From Alentia gelatinosa (lineage: Eukaryota; Annelida; Polychaeta; Phyllodocida; Polynoidae): 64,000 bases of DNA. This document shows, piece after piece, positions 25,261 to 34,864 of the stretch. The translations under genes and the position numbers were made by a program. Under the pieces are notes generated by a model. That model was not told the DNA's origin and did not search any database. It saw only the letters and a program-made list of their open reading frames with translations. The stretch spans positions 53,113,950 through 53,177,949 of the forward strand of contig OX465579.1 of the NCBI GenBank assembly GCA_950022655.1. Direction: 5' to 3'. How positions within the stretch are numbered: the stretch's first letter is position 1; every line of letters starts with the position of its first letter.

Positions 25261-26122
25261 CAATCGTGGGTCTTGCGCAGCATCTCTTTTCGTAGTGACG
25301 CAGGAATGATGATGCGTTCACCATTAATCAGAACTCCGTCGATGATGGTGAGTTGTTCTACAAAGGCTGCGTACGGGCTCGGACATCTTCCACCGTGCTT
25401 GACAACCTCAACTAAGCACCTCAAGTCGACATCCTTCTCCGTTTCTTCTGCCAATCTCTGCCACATTACCAGATGTGCACCTCAACGTCTGCTCCGTTTG
25501 TGCTGCCAGATGTGCTTGGGCTGTACGAATGGGACAGGTGGTCAGCTGTTATAAGCAGCTTGCCCGGAACAAACTCCAACTTGAAGTCATGCTTCTGTAG
25601 CCGAAGCAACAGTCTCTGTAGACGCGGGGTGGCTTGGTTTAGAGGCTTCAGCCAAATGGCAATTAGCAGCTTGTGGTCAGTCTCTGCCAGAAATGAACGT
25701 CCATAGATGTAATTGTGGAAACGTTCACACGCGAACACTTTTCCAAGAAGCTCCTTCTCTATCTGGGCATAATTTTTCTCAGCCGAGGTCAACGATCTTG
25801 AGGCATAGGCTACAGGTAGCCACTGACCTTGGACTAGCTGTGACAAAACCGCGCCCAGACCGCTCTTCGAAGCGTCAGATGAAACCTTCAGGGGTGCTTG
25901 GCTGTCATAGTGTTGCAAAATGGGCGCCGACATCAGAATCTTCTTGACGCCTGACCACTCCTTGTCGTGATTGGCAGTCCATTGCCAATCATTATCCTTC
26001 ACCAGAAGCTGCCTCAGTTGTTGACTGTTGGAGGACAGGTTTGGCAGGAAGCAACCAAGGTAGTTTACCATGCCCATCGCGCGTTGTAGGTCTTCTACAT
26101 TTTCTGGTCGGGGGCATCTCAA
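25260..26122 (-). pseudogene. Gypsy pol: RNase H and connection
   Basis: LKVSSDASKSGLGAVLSQ carries the first RNase H Asp, followed by AYASRSLTSAEKNYAQIEKE (catalytic Glu region) and FLAETDHKLL. The frame ends at 25466, and the sequence continues at 25466-25260 one frame over (LAEETEKDVDLRCLVEVV), so a 1-nt indel lies near 25480. Upstream, the frame change near 26118 separates it from the RT palm. Confidence 0.9.
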
Positions 26123-26886
26123 CGATCCCCTGTACTTTCCTTGGGTCCGGTTTCACTCCCTCGCTAGAGATGATGTCACCGACATACCCGAGCTCATTCT
26201 TCTGGAACTCGCATTTATCAAGGTTCAGGGACATGCCAAGACTGTTCATCTTCGTCAACATGGTGTCGACTGTCTCGTCGTGCTCCTTCATCATACGACC
26301 ATATCTGAGCACGTCATCCATGAACACTACCACACGTGGAATCCCATCCATGTGTTGTACCATGCACTTGTGAAACACCTGCTGCCGGTTTCGCACCCAT
26401 CGGTAGTCGTAGCGAGCGATATCTTCCAAACGGTGTGTTGAATGTGGTCATCAGTGATGAGGCTTCATCAAGGACAATTTGATGAAAACCGCTGGCCAAA
26501 TCGACTTTTGTGAAAAACTTCGCTCCGGCCATCTCACTCAACAATTCTTCTTTGGTAGGCAGCTGGTAATGTTCTCGTTTTAGCGCACGATTCAGATCCT
26601 TTGGGTCAAAACAAATTCTTAAGTCGCCATTCTTCTTTTCCACTATGACGATGGAGCTGACCCAATCTGTTGGCTCTTCCTGCTTGGCAATGAAGCCAAG
26701 CTTCTCTTGCCTGTCAAGCTCCTTTTTCAGTCGATCCTTCAGAGCTGCTGGAACTCGACGTGGCGCATGAACAACTGGTTCCGCGCCTTCTTCTAGTACG
26801 AACTTGTACTCTCCGGGTAGCGAACCGCCTTTCTTGAAGAGGTTCGGGTATCTCCTCTTAACCTCATCTTGACTCCACTCACGCAT
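25992..26886 (-). pseudogene. Gypsy pol: reverse transcriptase
   Basis: RT begins after MREWSQDEVKRRYPNLF with APRRVPAALKDRLKKELDR, then EPTDWVSSIVIVEKKNGDLR and KVDLASGFHQI (motif A Asp). Motif B is FGRYRSLRLPMG. After a frameshift near 26370 the active site VVFMDDVL appears (FxDD rather than YxDD), then LGYVGDIISSEGVKPDP. The enzyme would copy element RNA in virus-like particles, but the shift disables it. Confidence 0.9.
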
Positions 26887-26967
26887 CTGACCATCGTGGT
26901 CAATGACATGGACTCTACGGACACAGTCTGACTTCTTGATGAGGCCCAGTCTTTCGCACGTGACATT

Positions 26968-28221
26968 TTACAACACCAGTGGGCAGACTTGAGGCACAAC
27001 AATGAAGTTGACACCGTGGGTCCGCCCATCCACTATCACGCTAGCGCTGCATATACCCTTCGTCTTCACTCGCTCTCCATTGTAGACCTTCAGACAGATG
27101 TCGGTCCTCTTTAGTTCCGGTCTCACCCTCAGACGCTGAAAATCTTTCTCGGACATCACATTCACTTGGGCTCCGCTGTCCACCTTCAGATTCATCTCTG
27201 TACCATTGATGTGAAGCGGAACAATCCAATCTTCTTTTTTCTCCAGACGAATAGAATCAACTGACATCTCATCACCTTCTACTTTGAGTGATCCCATAAA
27301 CAGTTCTTCTTCCTCACTAAACTCGGATGACTCATACTCAACCGCATGCACTGTCTTTGTTGGACAACAGCGTGCAAAGTGGCCACGTTTCTTGCAGGTG
27401 ATGCACTTCTGCCCCTGTGCTGGGCAACCTTTTCCCTCATAGTGCACTAGATTGCAGTTACTGCAACGTCTTCCTGACTTCTGCGAGCTACTCTTCTGCC
27501 AGCCTGACTTCTGCGAGCTGGACTTTCGCCTGCTGGTATCCCCTTCTTTCGTCCTGTCTTGCTTAGGCCTTCTGCTGTCATTCCACTTGTGTCTTGACAT
27601 GGCATGTACGCTCGATGCTGCCGCCTCTGGTCGTAGCTCTTGGAGGCCCTGTTTCGCTGTCTCGGCACGCTCAAGGATCGCCTCTGCAGATTCTAAGGTC
27701 AGGTCTTCTTTAGCTAGCAGCTTCTCGTGCTGGACATCACTTCGTAGACCTACTACAAGCCGATCTCTGATGAAGTCATTGTTTAATGTCTCGTATTTGC
27801 AGTCAAGGGCGAGAGCTTTCAGTCTCATCACGTAGTGACCTGAGCTCTCGTCCGCCGTCTGTGCACACTGGTTAAACTTGTACCTGTTCAGGATGATGTT
27901 TTCCTTTGGTCTGCAGTATGCGGCAAATTTCTCCGAGACGGTCTTGTATGTCCATGCAGTCTCTCCTCTATCAGCATTGTATGTGAAGGTGTTGTACAAC
28001 TCGACACCTTCAGGCCCTATGCAAGACATCATACATGAGACCTTAAACTTGTCTTCCTTGTCTTCCTTTCCTTCTGTCAGGGTGAAGTACCAGAACTCAA
28101 AACTCTGTAGGAATGTCCTCCAGTTCTGGTGAACGTTTCCGCTTAAACTCAGATGTCGCGGTTTGTCTACCAGTTTCAGCGCCATCGCCATCTTCCGTAT
28201 ATCCTCTGACGTGACTAGCAA
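26968..28221 (-). CDS. Gypsy gag-protease (417 aa, open)
   Basis: Intact minus-strand frame. Residues 1-200 are a capsid-like gag region. A Ser/Lys-rich spacer with a repeated SSSQKSG follows. Two CCHC zinc knuckles are at about 253-266 (C-x2-C-x3-H-x5-C) and 273-286 (C-x2-C-x4-H-x4-C), for RNA binding. A retropepsin active site, VDSGAQVNV, is near residue 347. The frame stops at TAA (26968-26970), but the same frame continues into RT, so the stop is either readthrough-dependent or a mutation. ATG at 28221 is the first in the frame after a 670-nt leader. Confidence 0.9.
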   Translation of the reverse strand: MLVTSEDIRKMAMALKLVDKPRHLSLSGNVHQNWRTFLQSFEFWYFTLTEGKEDKEDKFKVSCMMSCIGPEGVELYNTFTYNADRGETAWTYKTVSEKFAAYCRPKENIILNRYKFNQCAQTADESSGHYVMRLKALALDCKYETLNNDFIRDRLVVGLRSDVQHEKLLAKEDLTLESAEAILERAETAKQGLQELRPEAAASSVHAMSRHKWNDSRRPKQDRTKEGDTSRRKSSSQKSGWQKSSSQKSGRRCSNCNLVHYEGKGCPAQGQKCITCKKRGHFARCCPTKTVHAVEYESSEFSEEEELFMGSLKVEGDEMSVDSIRLEKKEDWIVPLHINGTEMNLKVDSGAQVNVMSEKDFQRLRVRPELKRTDICLKVYNGERVKTKGICSASVIVDGRTHGVNFIVVPQVCPLVL

Positions 28222-28869
28222 AACTTGAAATTTCCACTCACAACGCAGATATCACTGTATCCTACTGGGCTTTTACTCTCAATCTGGGACGATAATGGAA
28301 CACCTAAATTCTCTGACGTGATCTCCAGATCACACTGCTCAACATAGGACTTGAAAATCTATCTCCAATGTTTTATTCCAAAATCTTCTCAAATTCCCAA
28401 AATGTCCTCTTCACAGTATATCCTCACAGCAACCCAGTTACAGAATTTCAAAGTTCTTGCTACTGCTGGTACTTTTTTGACAGTTCCTTATGTAGTTTGC
28501 ATCATAGCCTTACTCTTCCATAGACTTCCCCACCTCTACCAGTGCTTAATGACCACTCCAAAGCCCTAAACATATCCTCTATGGGCCGCGCAATGGTGTG
28601 CATATAAGCGACTCAGTTCCCTCCAGCGTAGTGTATACAAGTCAAACATATAGGTGCAAAGAGCCGGCACCCTATGCGCACTACAGTGGTGTGCGTATAA
28701 CGAACGTAGCGCGGCCGAGTACTCGCTAACCACGCTGGCACTGACCTGTTTCCTGTGTGTGGACCTTTACTTCAACTTGGAATATCTTTGCTTATAGTAG
28801 GTCGATTTACATGATTCAAACGGCTACATGCTCCTGGTTCTCTCCCCGATAATCGTCTGTGTGTAGCGA

Positions 28870-28893
28870 GGTTCAAAATCCATTCTTACACCA
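28870..28893 (-). promoter_or_regulatory. primer binding site of the Gypsy element
   Basis: Directly after the 5' LTR the sense strand reads TGGTGTAAGAATGGATT and continues to TTGAACC. Its complement has the form of a tRNA 3' end, GGTTCAAAATCC (T arm) plus acceptor and CCA. Complementarity could span about 24 nt, long for a PBS. The tRNA identity was not determined. Confidence 0.8.
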
Positions 28894-29016
28894 TGTATTG
28901 ATTAGATCGTCGGAGAGGGAACACTAACTCAGGTTTACTACTTCATGATAGCAGGGCGAAGCCCGGATGTAGGTTTATTTATATATGACGTCAGTGGACA
29001 ACATGATATCAATTCA
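28894..29016 (-). repeat. Gypsy 5' LTR (123 bp)
   Basis: On the plus strand it starts TGTATTGATTAGATCG and ends ATCAATTCA, so on the sense strand it begins TGAATTGATATCATG and ends TACA. GTAGG follows at 29017-29021, matching the duplication left of the 3' LTR. A few differences from the 3' LTR suggest the insertion is not brand new. Confidence 0.9.
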
Positions 29017-29021
29017 GTAGG

Positions 29022-29694
29022 AGAGCAGTGAACCAGAAGAAACAGGCTCTTGAGTGAAGCTAGTTGGTAAGGAAAGTAGATGGAGTGGTTGTGGGAGGGG
29101 AGGGGGTGAGGGCTATTCTGGCATGACTGTAGAGTGGCTTCAGGTCCAGTGTGTTATACCTAAATCTTTATCTGTCCCTGTCTGTTAGTAAATATGTCTA
29201 TTTCTCTTTGTTTATGTCTGTTTTCTGTCTGCAGTGGTCTGCTTCCCTATCTGTCTCCCTGGTACTATCCCTCTCTATATATTATAATGTATATATAACT
29301 CTCTCTGCTTATATCTTTGTCTCTGCCCCTGTCTGTCCATATGTATGTCATACTATATTTTTGTCTCTGTCCCTGTTGGCTGGCATGTATGTTTGACTAT
29401 TTCTCTTTGTATGTGTCTTTCTGCATCTCTGTCTCATTGTCTCTGTCCCTATCTGTATATGTCTGCCTCTCTGTCTGTTTAGCTGTCCCTGTGTGAGTCT
29501 ACCTTCTGTCTCTGTTATCATCTGCATCATTATCTGTCTCTCTGTGTCTCCCTCCCTGTCTTCATGAAAATCAATGATCAAGGGTTTCAGCATGTCTATG
29601 GTTAAGTCTCAGGTACAAGGCTTGATGACATAGTTGAAGGGAGTAAAACTGGTTTGTCAGGTCTGAATACAGTGTATTCAGATGTGTCCCACCA
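29022..29694. other. pyrimidine-rich CTGTCT low-complexity tract
   Basis: Imperfect CTGTCTCT/CTGTCC repeats fill about 29155-29560. A word ATACAGTGTATTCAGATGTG at 29668 recurs in similar form at about 30083, on the other side of the MITE. There is no gene. Confidence 0.6.
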
Positions 29695-30069
29695 GGGACC
29701 TGTTTCAGTAGTCTTGTGACATGTCTAGATGGCGTCTGTGACACCATACGGACAGATCAACACAAGTTGCAGCACTTAGGACAAGACAGACCCCAAACAG
29801 GGTGTTTCCGGTTTCAAAAGTATTAGACAATTTCACTCACTTTCCATAGGAATTAAGCAATGAAACTTTAACACAAGTAAGGGATACATATAACCTATAA
29901 TCGTTCCAAACATGAAGAAAATTGGCCTCTCTGATTTGCTGATATTTGACATCAACTGTGACATGCGTTTTGAAACCCGACAACATTTTTTCCACTGTTG
30001 CTTGCACTGTTGGTGCCGCTGCTGATGTCTGTCTAGGCCTAATGTCACGAAACTAGTGAAACAGGTCCC
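29695..30069. mobile_element. MITE with GGGACCTGTTTCA terminal inverted repeats
   Basis: GGGACCTGTTTCAGTAGT at 29695 is matched by the inverted GGGACCTGTTTCACTAGT ending at 30069. The interior carries the GGAATTAAGCAATGAAACTT...ATAACCTATAATCGT block also found at 39.6, 39.9, 49.3 and 49.6 kb. It interrupts a duplicated ATACAGTGTATT..GTGTCCCA repeat, so the repeat is older. No transposase is present; terminal words of the CAGGG type hint at hAT, but this is unproven. Confidence 0.75.
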
Positions 30070-30760
30070 AGATCTGATTCTCTGGATACAGTGTATTTAG
30101 ATGTGTCCCATCAGATTTGAAATGCAAATACCACATTCAGACAATATTATCATCTAATAGTTTCCTTTTCTAGTAGCAGATTACCATAGCCATAACTAAA
30201 TGCTTATCATTTCATGAAATGATTGAAATAGTGAATCCTTTCGTCTTCAAAAATCAAAAATATCTATTTTTAGTAACCAAGTCAGTAGTGGGGCAGGGGG
30301 GGGGGGGTATGGTAAGACTTGATACTGGACACCTGCCCATTTCACCAGACCTTTATAATTGGTGCATGGTTAGTGAAGATTCTTTGCAGTAAGCTGAAAG
30401 CCTGTGTGAACATTCTAACATCTAGATGACGTATATGAGCACGATTTCCCACGCTCAAAAACTGATAACAGTGGTTGCTCCCCGACTGCAGTGGCGCTAT
30501 TTTACAATTCCTGGTGCATGATGGTGGAACTAGAAATCACTCTGGGCCCTATAGTAATCTAAGTAAATATAAAAGGCAGGTGAATTCTGGCATGCAAATT
30601 GTAAACTGTTTTATAATCAAATCCCGTAATATGCAGTTATCCGGCTTTAGAAGACAACTTGCATGTACTGAGCTACACTACACGGCCATTGAGTTTGGTA
30701 TAGATGCAATAAAACAACTGAGCTGCACTGCACAAGGTTATGCAATAATCGCCATGGTAC
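30070..30760. other. no gene recognised; G tract
   Basis: A run of 13 or more G lies near 30298-30308, otherwise unremarkable AT-rich sequence. Confidence 0.5.
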
Positions 30761-30862
30761 CGAGGTAATGAAGTGTGGAACTCGTTAGACGAGAATGTAC
30801 AGCACTGTAATACTGTGAAGGAGTTCAAAGTCTGTATTAAGAAAAAAACTCTCTGCACATGA
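30761..30862 (+). pseudogene. LINE C-terminal fragment (~33 aa)
   Basis: The plus-strand frame reads RGNEVWNSLDENVQHCNTVK, then EFKVCIKKKTLCT and a stop. The W-N-S-L..N...T-x-x-x-F-K spacing is the common C-terminal box of CR1/Jockey-type RT proteins. Nothing upstream is recognisable. It is a short fossil, plus strand. Confidence 0.5.
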
Positions 30863-31404
30863 TTGGAGATGAGCTGAGTTATTGGTAAGACTGGTATACA
30901 ACTTACAGCTTTTTTCTATGTGAATGCCATGCATGAGACTCCAATACCAGTGGCTAGCACCCAGTACAGAGTACATGATCACTGCTGTCAATACTTTTCC
31001 AATGTGAATGTGTATGAGGGCACACCAATTTTATAGTTTAAATGTTCACATCCTTGAAAACTAAATATGTAGGCTATTGGAGTGTTGGTGAAAATGAGGG
31101 CATTCTGCCATTTTTTCGCACTGTAATCATTAATATGTTCCACAATAATATGATGTTATATTTTTTTTAAATCAGATTTGGGGTTACTGGAAACTCCAGG
31201 GTCAAGTGGCTCTGAAATAGGAAACAGTCGATTGACAGGCCAAACGGATAAGAGTGGCATTTGCGCACGCACATTATGTACATCAGAAGTGGTGCTTTCA
31301 TCAAGGTATTAGTCCAACGTTCTATGGTTCATTTGCCTAAATTACATAGGCTTCACATCTACTTTAAATTTACAAAAGAATCCGTTTATATAGCGTTGGT
31401 TTTC
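30863..31404. other. MSH4 upstream region, no feature
   Basis: AT-rich with a T run near 31161. No CpG island or clear promoter element was seen. Confidence 0.4.
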
Positions 31405-31475
31405 ATGTCGAACACAGTAGTTGTCGAACCTGTAGCTTCCTATACAGAAGTCCCGGGTATCTATAGTTTCAAGAG
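31405..31475 (+). CDS. MSH4: MSH4 probable first coding exon
   Basis: ATG at 31405 opens MSNTVVVEPVASYTEVPGIY then SFK and two bases AG. The donor GTATGG follows at 31476. The two leftover bases plus T at 31525 make Ser, so the phase fits the next exon. The implied intron is only 49 nt (31476-31524), with a pyrimidine-rich end TTCTTTTTACCAG. The N-terminal region of MSH4 is poorly conserved, so protein similarity cannot confirm this exon. An alternative is a first exon further upstream. Confidence 0.5.
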
Positions 31476-31524
31476 GTATGGATTATTTTTATCATAATAG
31501 AACATTTGCCATTCTTTTTACCAG

Positions 31525-31742
31525 TTCGGTGGAGGTTCCACGTTCTCTTCAAACCCCTGGAACTGCTTTTCCCAGATCTAAAAGTTCGAGGTTCGGTGTC
31601 AGCAACAAGGGCAAGTCTCCACATGTTACAAGTTTCAGTTCAGTGCGATCTAAAACTCCAGGCTCATGCAAGACCCCCTACACAACGACAAGTAACACCC
31701 CAGCTGTGGGTGGAGCGGAGCCCAACACCGCTATTATCACAG
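31525..31742 (+). CDS. MSH4: MSH4 exon, N-terminal region
   Basis: A 218-nt exon with acceptor TTCTTTTTACCAG and donor GTATGC. It encodes a Ser/Thr/Pro-rich stretch (SVEVPRSLQTPG, then FSSVRSKTPGSCKTPYTTT) ending PNTAIIT plus one base G. The low-complexity segment has the character of the disordered N-terminus of animal MSH4. The last base G and the first two of the exon at 56146 give Ala, producing AIITALVEGRG across the junction, parallel to the region just before the conserved VVEGRG of MSH4. Confidence 0.75.
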
Positions 31743-32092
31743 GTATGCACCTAATTCACAGATCATATGTGTGGCTTATATGAGTATAATTAATTTTACC
31801 CTTTGAATATAGATAATTTTACCTCGGCAACACTCGAGTGTTTTCGGGAACCGATGAGATAAGGCGGGAAAGTATTATGTGACAGCAGTTCGAAGGCGGT
31901 TTTGAACGTTGCTAACGTGAGTCAAGTCGGAACGGACAGTTTTGGTACGTATTTTACAAATATTTGAATGTTTCGTGAAATTCTTTTGCGAGTTTGTTTC
32001 TAAAGTTGAAATTAGCCCATGAGGAACAATTATTTGTGCCGAGGGACAATGATTCTACCCGTTATACGGTGTTTTGAAAAATATTATGTCCT

Positions 32093-32722
32093 AGCTGGCT
32101 CCGCGTAGTCCGAGAGGCTCTGACTGTGAAGCGGTGCAGACAGTCAGAGAGCAGTCCCATAGAGGCCTAGGCTAACAGGTCGACCAAAAATGTACATCTC
32201 AGCTCAGCAGCCGTTTTCCTTATAAAATATAGGTTGAATCTTTCTGATTTTGTGGTAGACAGTTTCCTTAGGCAAAATGCAGTAAACTGACAGTAATTTC
32301 CTACCTTTGCAGTAGTTCTAAGTAATAGAACAGCCACTGTTTGTAAAGTCCATGTCAATGCATTCTGCAGGCGCCAAAAATAACACAAAACCTGTTTCAA
32401 AAGTGCAGGACATCCTACACAGGGGATTGCCAGGAACCAGCTTATCAAATATGGCCGACATGAGGTGGAAGTCTTGAAATGTGGTTAAAGAAGTTGTACA
32501 AAAAGGCTCCCAAAAGTAACACAAAGGAACAAAACAGAAGTTTTATCATCAAAAAGGAAATATTATGCATCTCTAAAGGTAAGGGACCATAAACATGCAC
32601 TGACATTGGCAGGATTACTTAGAACCAGGGACGTGCTTTTCTGTACTATGGGAATAAGCGGTTGTGCTCTCTGACTGCCCGCTAGGCAGTCAGAGTTTCT
32701 CGGACTAGCTCCGCGGGGCCGT
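32093..32722. mobile_element. small non-autonomous foldback element with hairpin ends
   Basis: The left end TAGCTGGCTCCGCGTAGTCC and the right end (inverse: GGCCCCGCGGAGCTAGTCC) are inverted repeats. Each continues into a hairpin in which CTCTGACTG pairs with CAGTCAGAG (32128-32157 left, 32668-32698 right). The interior of about 500 bp has no credible coding frame. Its terminal style matches the neighbouring DIRS-like elements more than a TIR transposon. Confidence 0.6.
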
Positions 32723-32914
32723 TGCTTAGTGACAATCGCTCGTGATTGAGTGAATTTTATATTTTTCCCAAGAATCGGTGTCTAATTTGGTGCCAGGATG
32801 CGCTATTCACGTATAGTTCATCAAATTTATAGTTTATTTACCTTTTATTCGAAGTTTTACCACAAGATTGAGTGGATTTGTGACTTGTCATCGGTCTGCT
32901 TTCCAAAATCCAAG

Positions 32915-33130
32915 ATGGCGGACGATGAGACGTCGTCAGCGTCGGCAAGGAAGTCACAAAAACCAAACAAAAAAGACAAAGAATCTAAAGATAATGGCAA
33001 ATCCAGGTTAGAAAAGACAAATACATCAGTGAAAAAAACGGGGGAAAAAGTTGATGGAAATACCCGAAGACGACCCGAGTGCAGCCAAGTTTCGTTTTGG
33101 GGAACGCTGAGACTGGAACATGAGATCACA
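32915..33130 (+). pseudogene. DIRS-B gag, N-terminal part
   Basis: ATG at 32915 (context CCAAGATGGCG) opens MADDETSSASARKSQKP followed by a Lys/Glu/Ser-rich stretch to about 33130. There the frame runs into the left terminal repeat of element A. The matching continuation resumes beyond 38254. I assign it to B by position and composition, not by a conserved domain. Confidence 0.5.
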
Positions 33131-33390
33131 TCTAACCCACGGGTTCTCTTAGGAGCCGCGGGGTGTCGCCCCTGGGCTTATAAGGCTTGTCACGCTGCGC
33201 TAGCGTCAGTGTGCTCTTGGCTGTGAAGGAGAGAGGTTCTCTTCACGTCGTGTTGATTTGGCACTCTAGCAACTTTTCCCGTGTAAGTGAAAGGGCGGAT
33301 ACCCATTATTTCACTGAGAGACGGAAGCTAGGTGACTTGTGTTTGTGTGCTGACCGCGACATTCACCAGTGTTTCACCATTTTTGAACTA

Positions 33391-34864
33391 ATGGTGGTCA
33401 ACAAACCTCCAGGCGGTCCCCTCTTGGCAGGAGTGATAAACACGCTAAGAGCGGCGAAACGATCGGAGTCTAGTCCACCTTTGGCGGAAGATTTGTTTTC
33501 TGTGTCTACATCTTTACGCTCTCCAAGTCCTATCGGTTTTCCGTTACATTCAGACATTGATCATTTCTCGGAACCTTTGGCTCCTTCGGGTCAGGTTTCT
33601 CAGATGAATACCTCTAGAGTATCAGACTCACTGTGGGAACATTGGGGCTTCCGCAAGAGACGGAAGGTGGTGTCAGAGACAGGTTAGGCAGCCCGGCACG
33701 GTCTACGCAGCGGTGTGTGACACAGTGTCACCGGCTAACTCTCCTGAAGCGGCTGTCAGTTTCCAAGTGGGACAACGGGAAGGAGTGCACTCTTTATCTT
33801 CGGAAGGGGATTCAACGCTTCTACACCGGTGACAAGCTTTCAGGCAGTAGTGGGAGGTCTGACGATGGCGGACCTAGCTTCGGGAGTTATGACAGGTTCA
33901 GCGGCAAAGAGGGTGACGGTCCCTTCTACGACTGTCAACTTTTGTGCGCAGTCGACCGCCTGCGGGGTCTGGAGGTGTCACTGTTGTGACAGCAGCTTTG
34001 CCCACCGCTACAATGACGGCGATGCATAATAGCAATTTCCTTTTGAAGGCTGCTAAGCTTCCCCCGAAACAGGAACTGGATGCGGTAGGACCAGCAGTTT
34101 CTTCTAACGTGAAACAAATTATTGACACGATTTGGGAAAACCCTCTTACAAAGGAGCACATATCTGCCTTGTATGATGAGTTTCCTCGCCCACAAAACCT
34201 GGAGGTACTGCATAAAACACGAATTAACGCGGAAATGGTAGATAGCGACCTACCGGAGAGAGCGGTAAATAGAGATAATGAGTTCGCCTTGGTGCAATGG
34301 GCTTTACACATCGCGGCGAGACCTTTGGTAAAGGCGTTGGAAACCTTAGAGCCAGGAACAAATTTCGATGGAGACGGTTTGGTAAAAAACGTGGTGGATG
34401 CCCTGAAACTAGTAAGCAGGGCCACAAACAAAATGAACAACCTTCGTCGTATTGCCTTGAAGCAGCACATCAAGGGATCGGCCCATTCAATTGCAAAGAA
34501 TGATGGAAAGAAGGGATTCAAGTTTTTATTGGGGCCCAATTTAAAGGAAAATATTTGTGCCCGCAACGAGGTCGCTAAGACGGTTAAGGGTTTATTCAAC
34601 CCAACGAAACAGTCTACTACGGGTGGACATGATTGAGAATTTCAGAGCCGTCGCTCGGGAAATGGACAGCGCGGCCACTACCGGGGCCGGGGGCAGTACC
34701 GGTCCTGGGAACACAAGAACAACCACCTCCAACCCTACGGCAACAACAAACACTACCGAGATTACGACAAAAGAGACTCGGAGAACGATTACCAACCCAA
34801 GTACAACGACAGAGGGAGGAAGGCCTCAGGACGTGGGAGAGCCAAGGCTCGCAAGGACTACTGA
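33391..34864 (+). pseudogene. DIRS-A gag
   Basis: An open stretch at 33391-33687 (MVVNKPPGGPLLAGVINTL) is followed by two frameshifts up to about 33944. A good frame to 34636 follows (NFLLKAAKLPPKQELDAVGP, HIAARPLVKALETLEP, LVKNVVDALKLVSRATNKMN). An in-frame TGA at 34634-34636 precedes an RGG/Asn-rich tail (GQRGHYRGRGQYRSWEHKN) ending at 34864. The tail would bind RNA. DIRS-B has a homologous segment (LVDVMQLLSMATN) at 38709-38927. Confidence 0.75.

Larger units (their letters stand above)
23762..29016 (-). mobile_element. complete Gypsy LTR retrotransposon, minus strand
   Basis: A 5255-bp element bounded by two TG..CA LTRs and by the 5-bp target duplication GTAGG (23757-23761 and 29017-29021). 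Minus-strand order is 5' LTR, PBS, gag-protease, RT, RNase H, integrase, polypurine tract, 3' LTR. Gag is open, whereas pol carries at least two in-frame stops and four frameshifts, plus a TAA between protease and RT. The copy is therefore probably not autonomous. It landed at the 5' edge of the LINE at 22338-23756. Confidence 0.95.

Noticed and set aside
24360..28132. Many plus-strand frames within 24.3-28.1 kb
   Set aside because: Shadows of the minus-strand Gypsy gag-pol genes.
28351..28569. 72-codon frame in the Gypsy leader
   Set aside because: Lies on the opposite strand of the element between PBS and gag; no domain.
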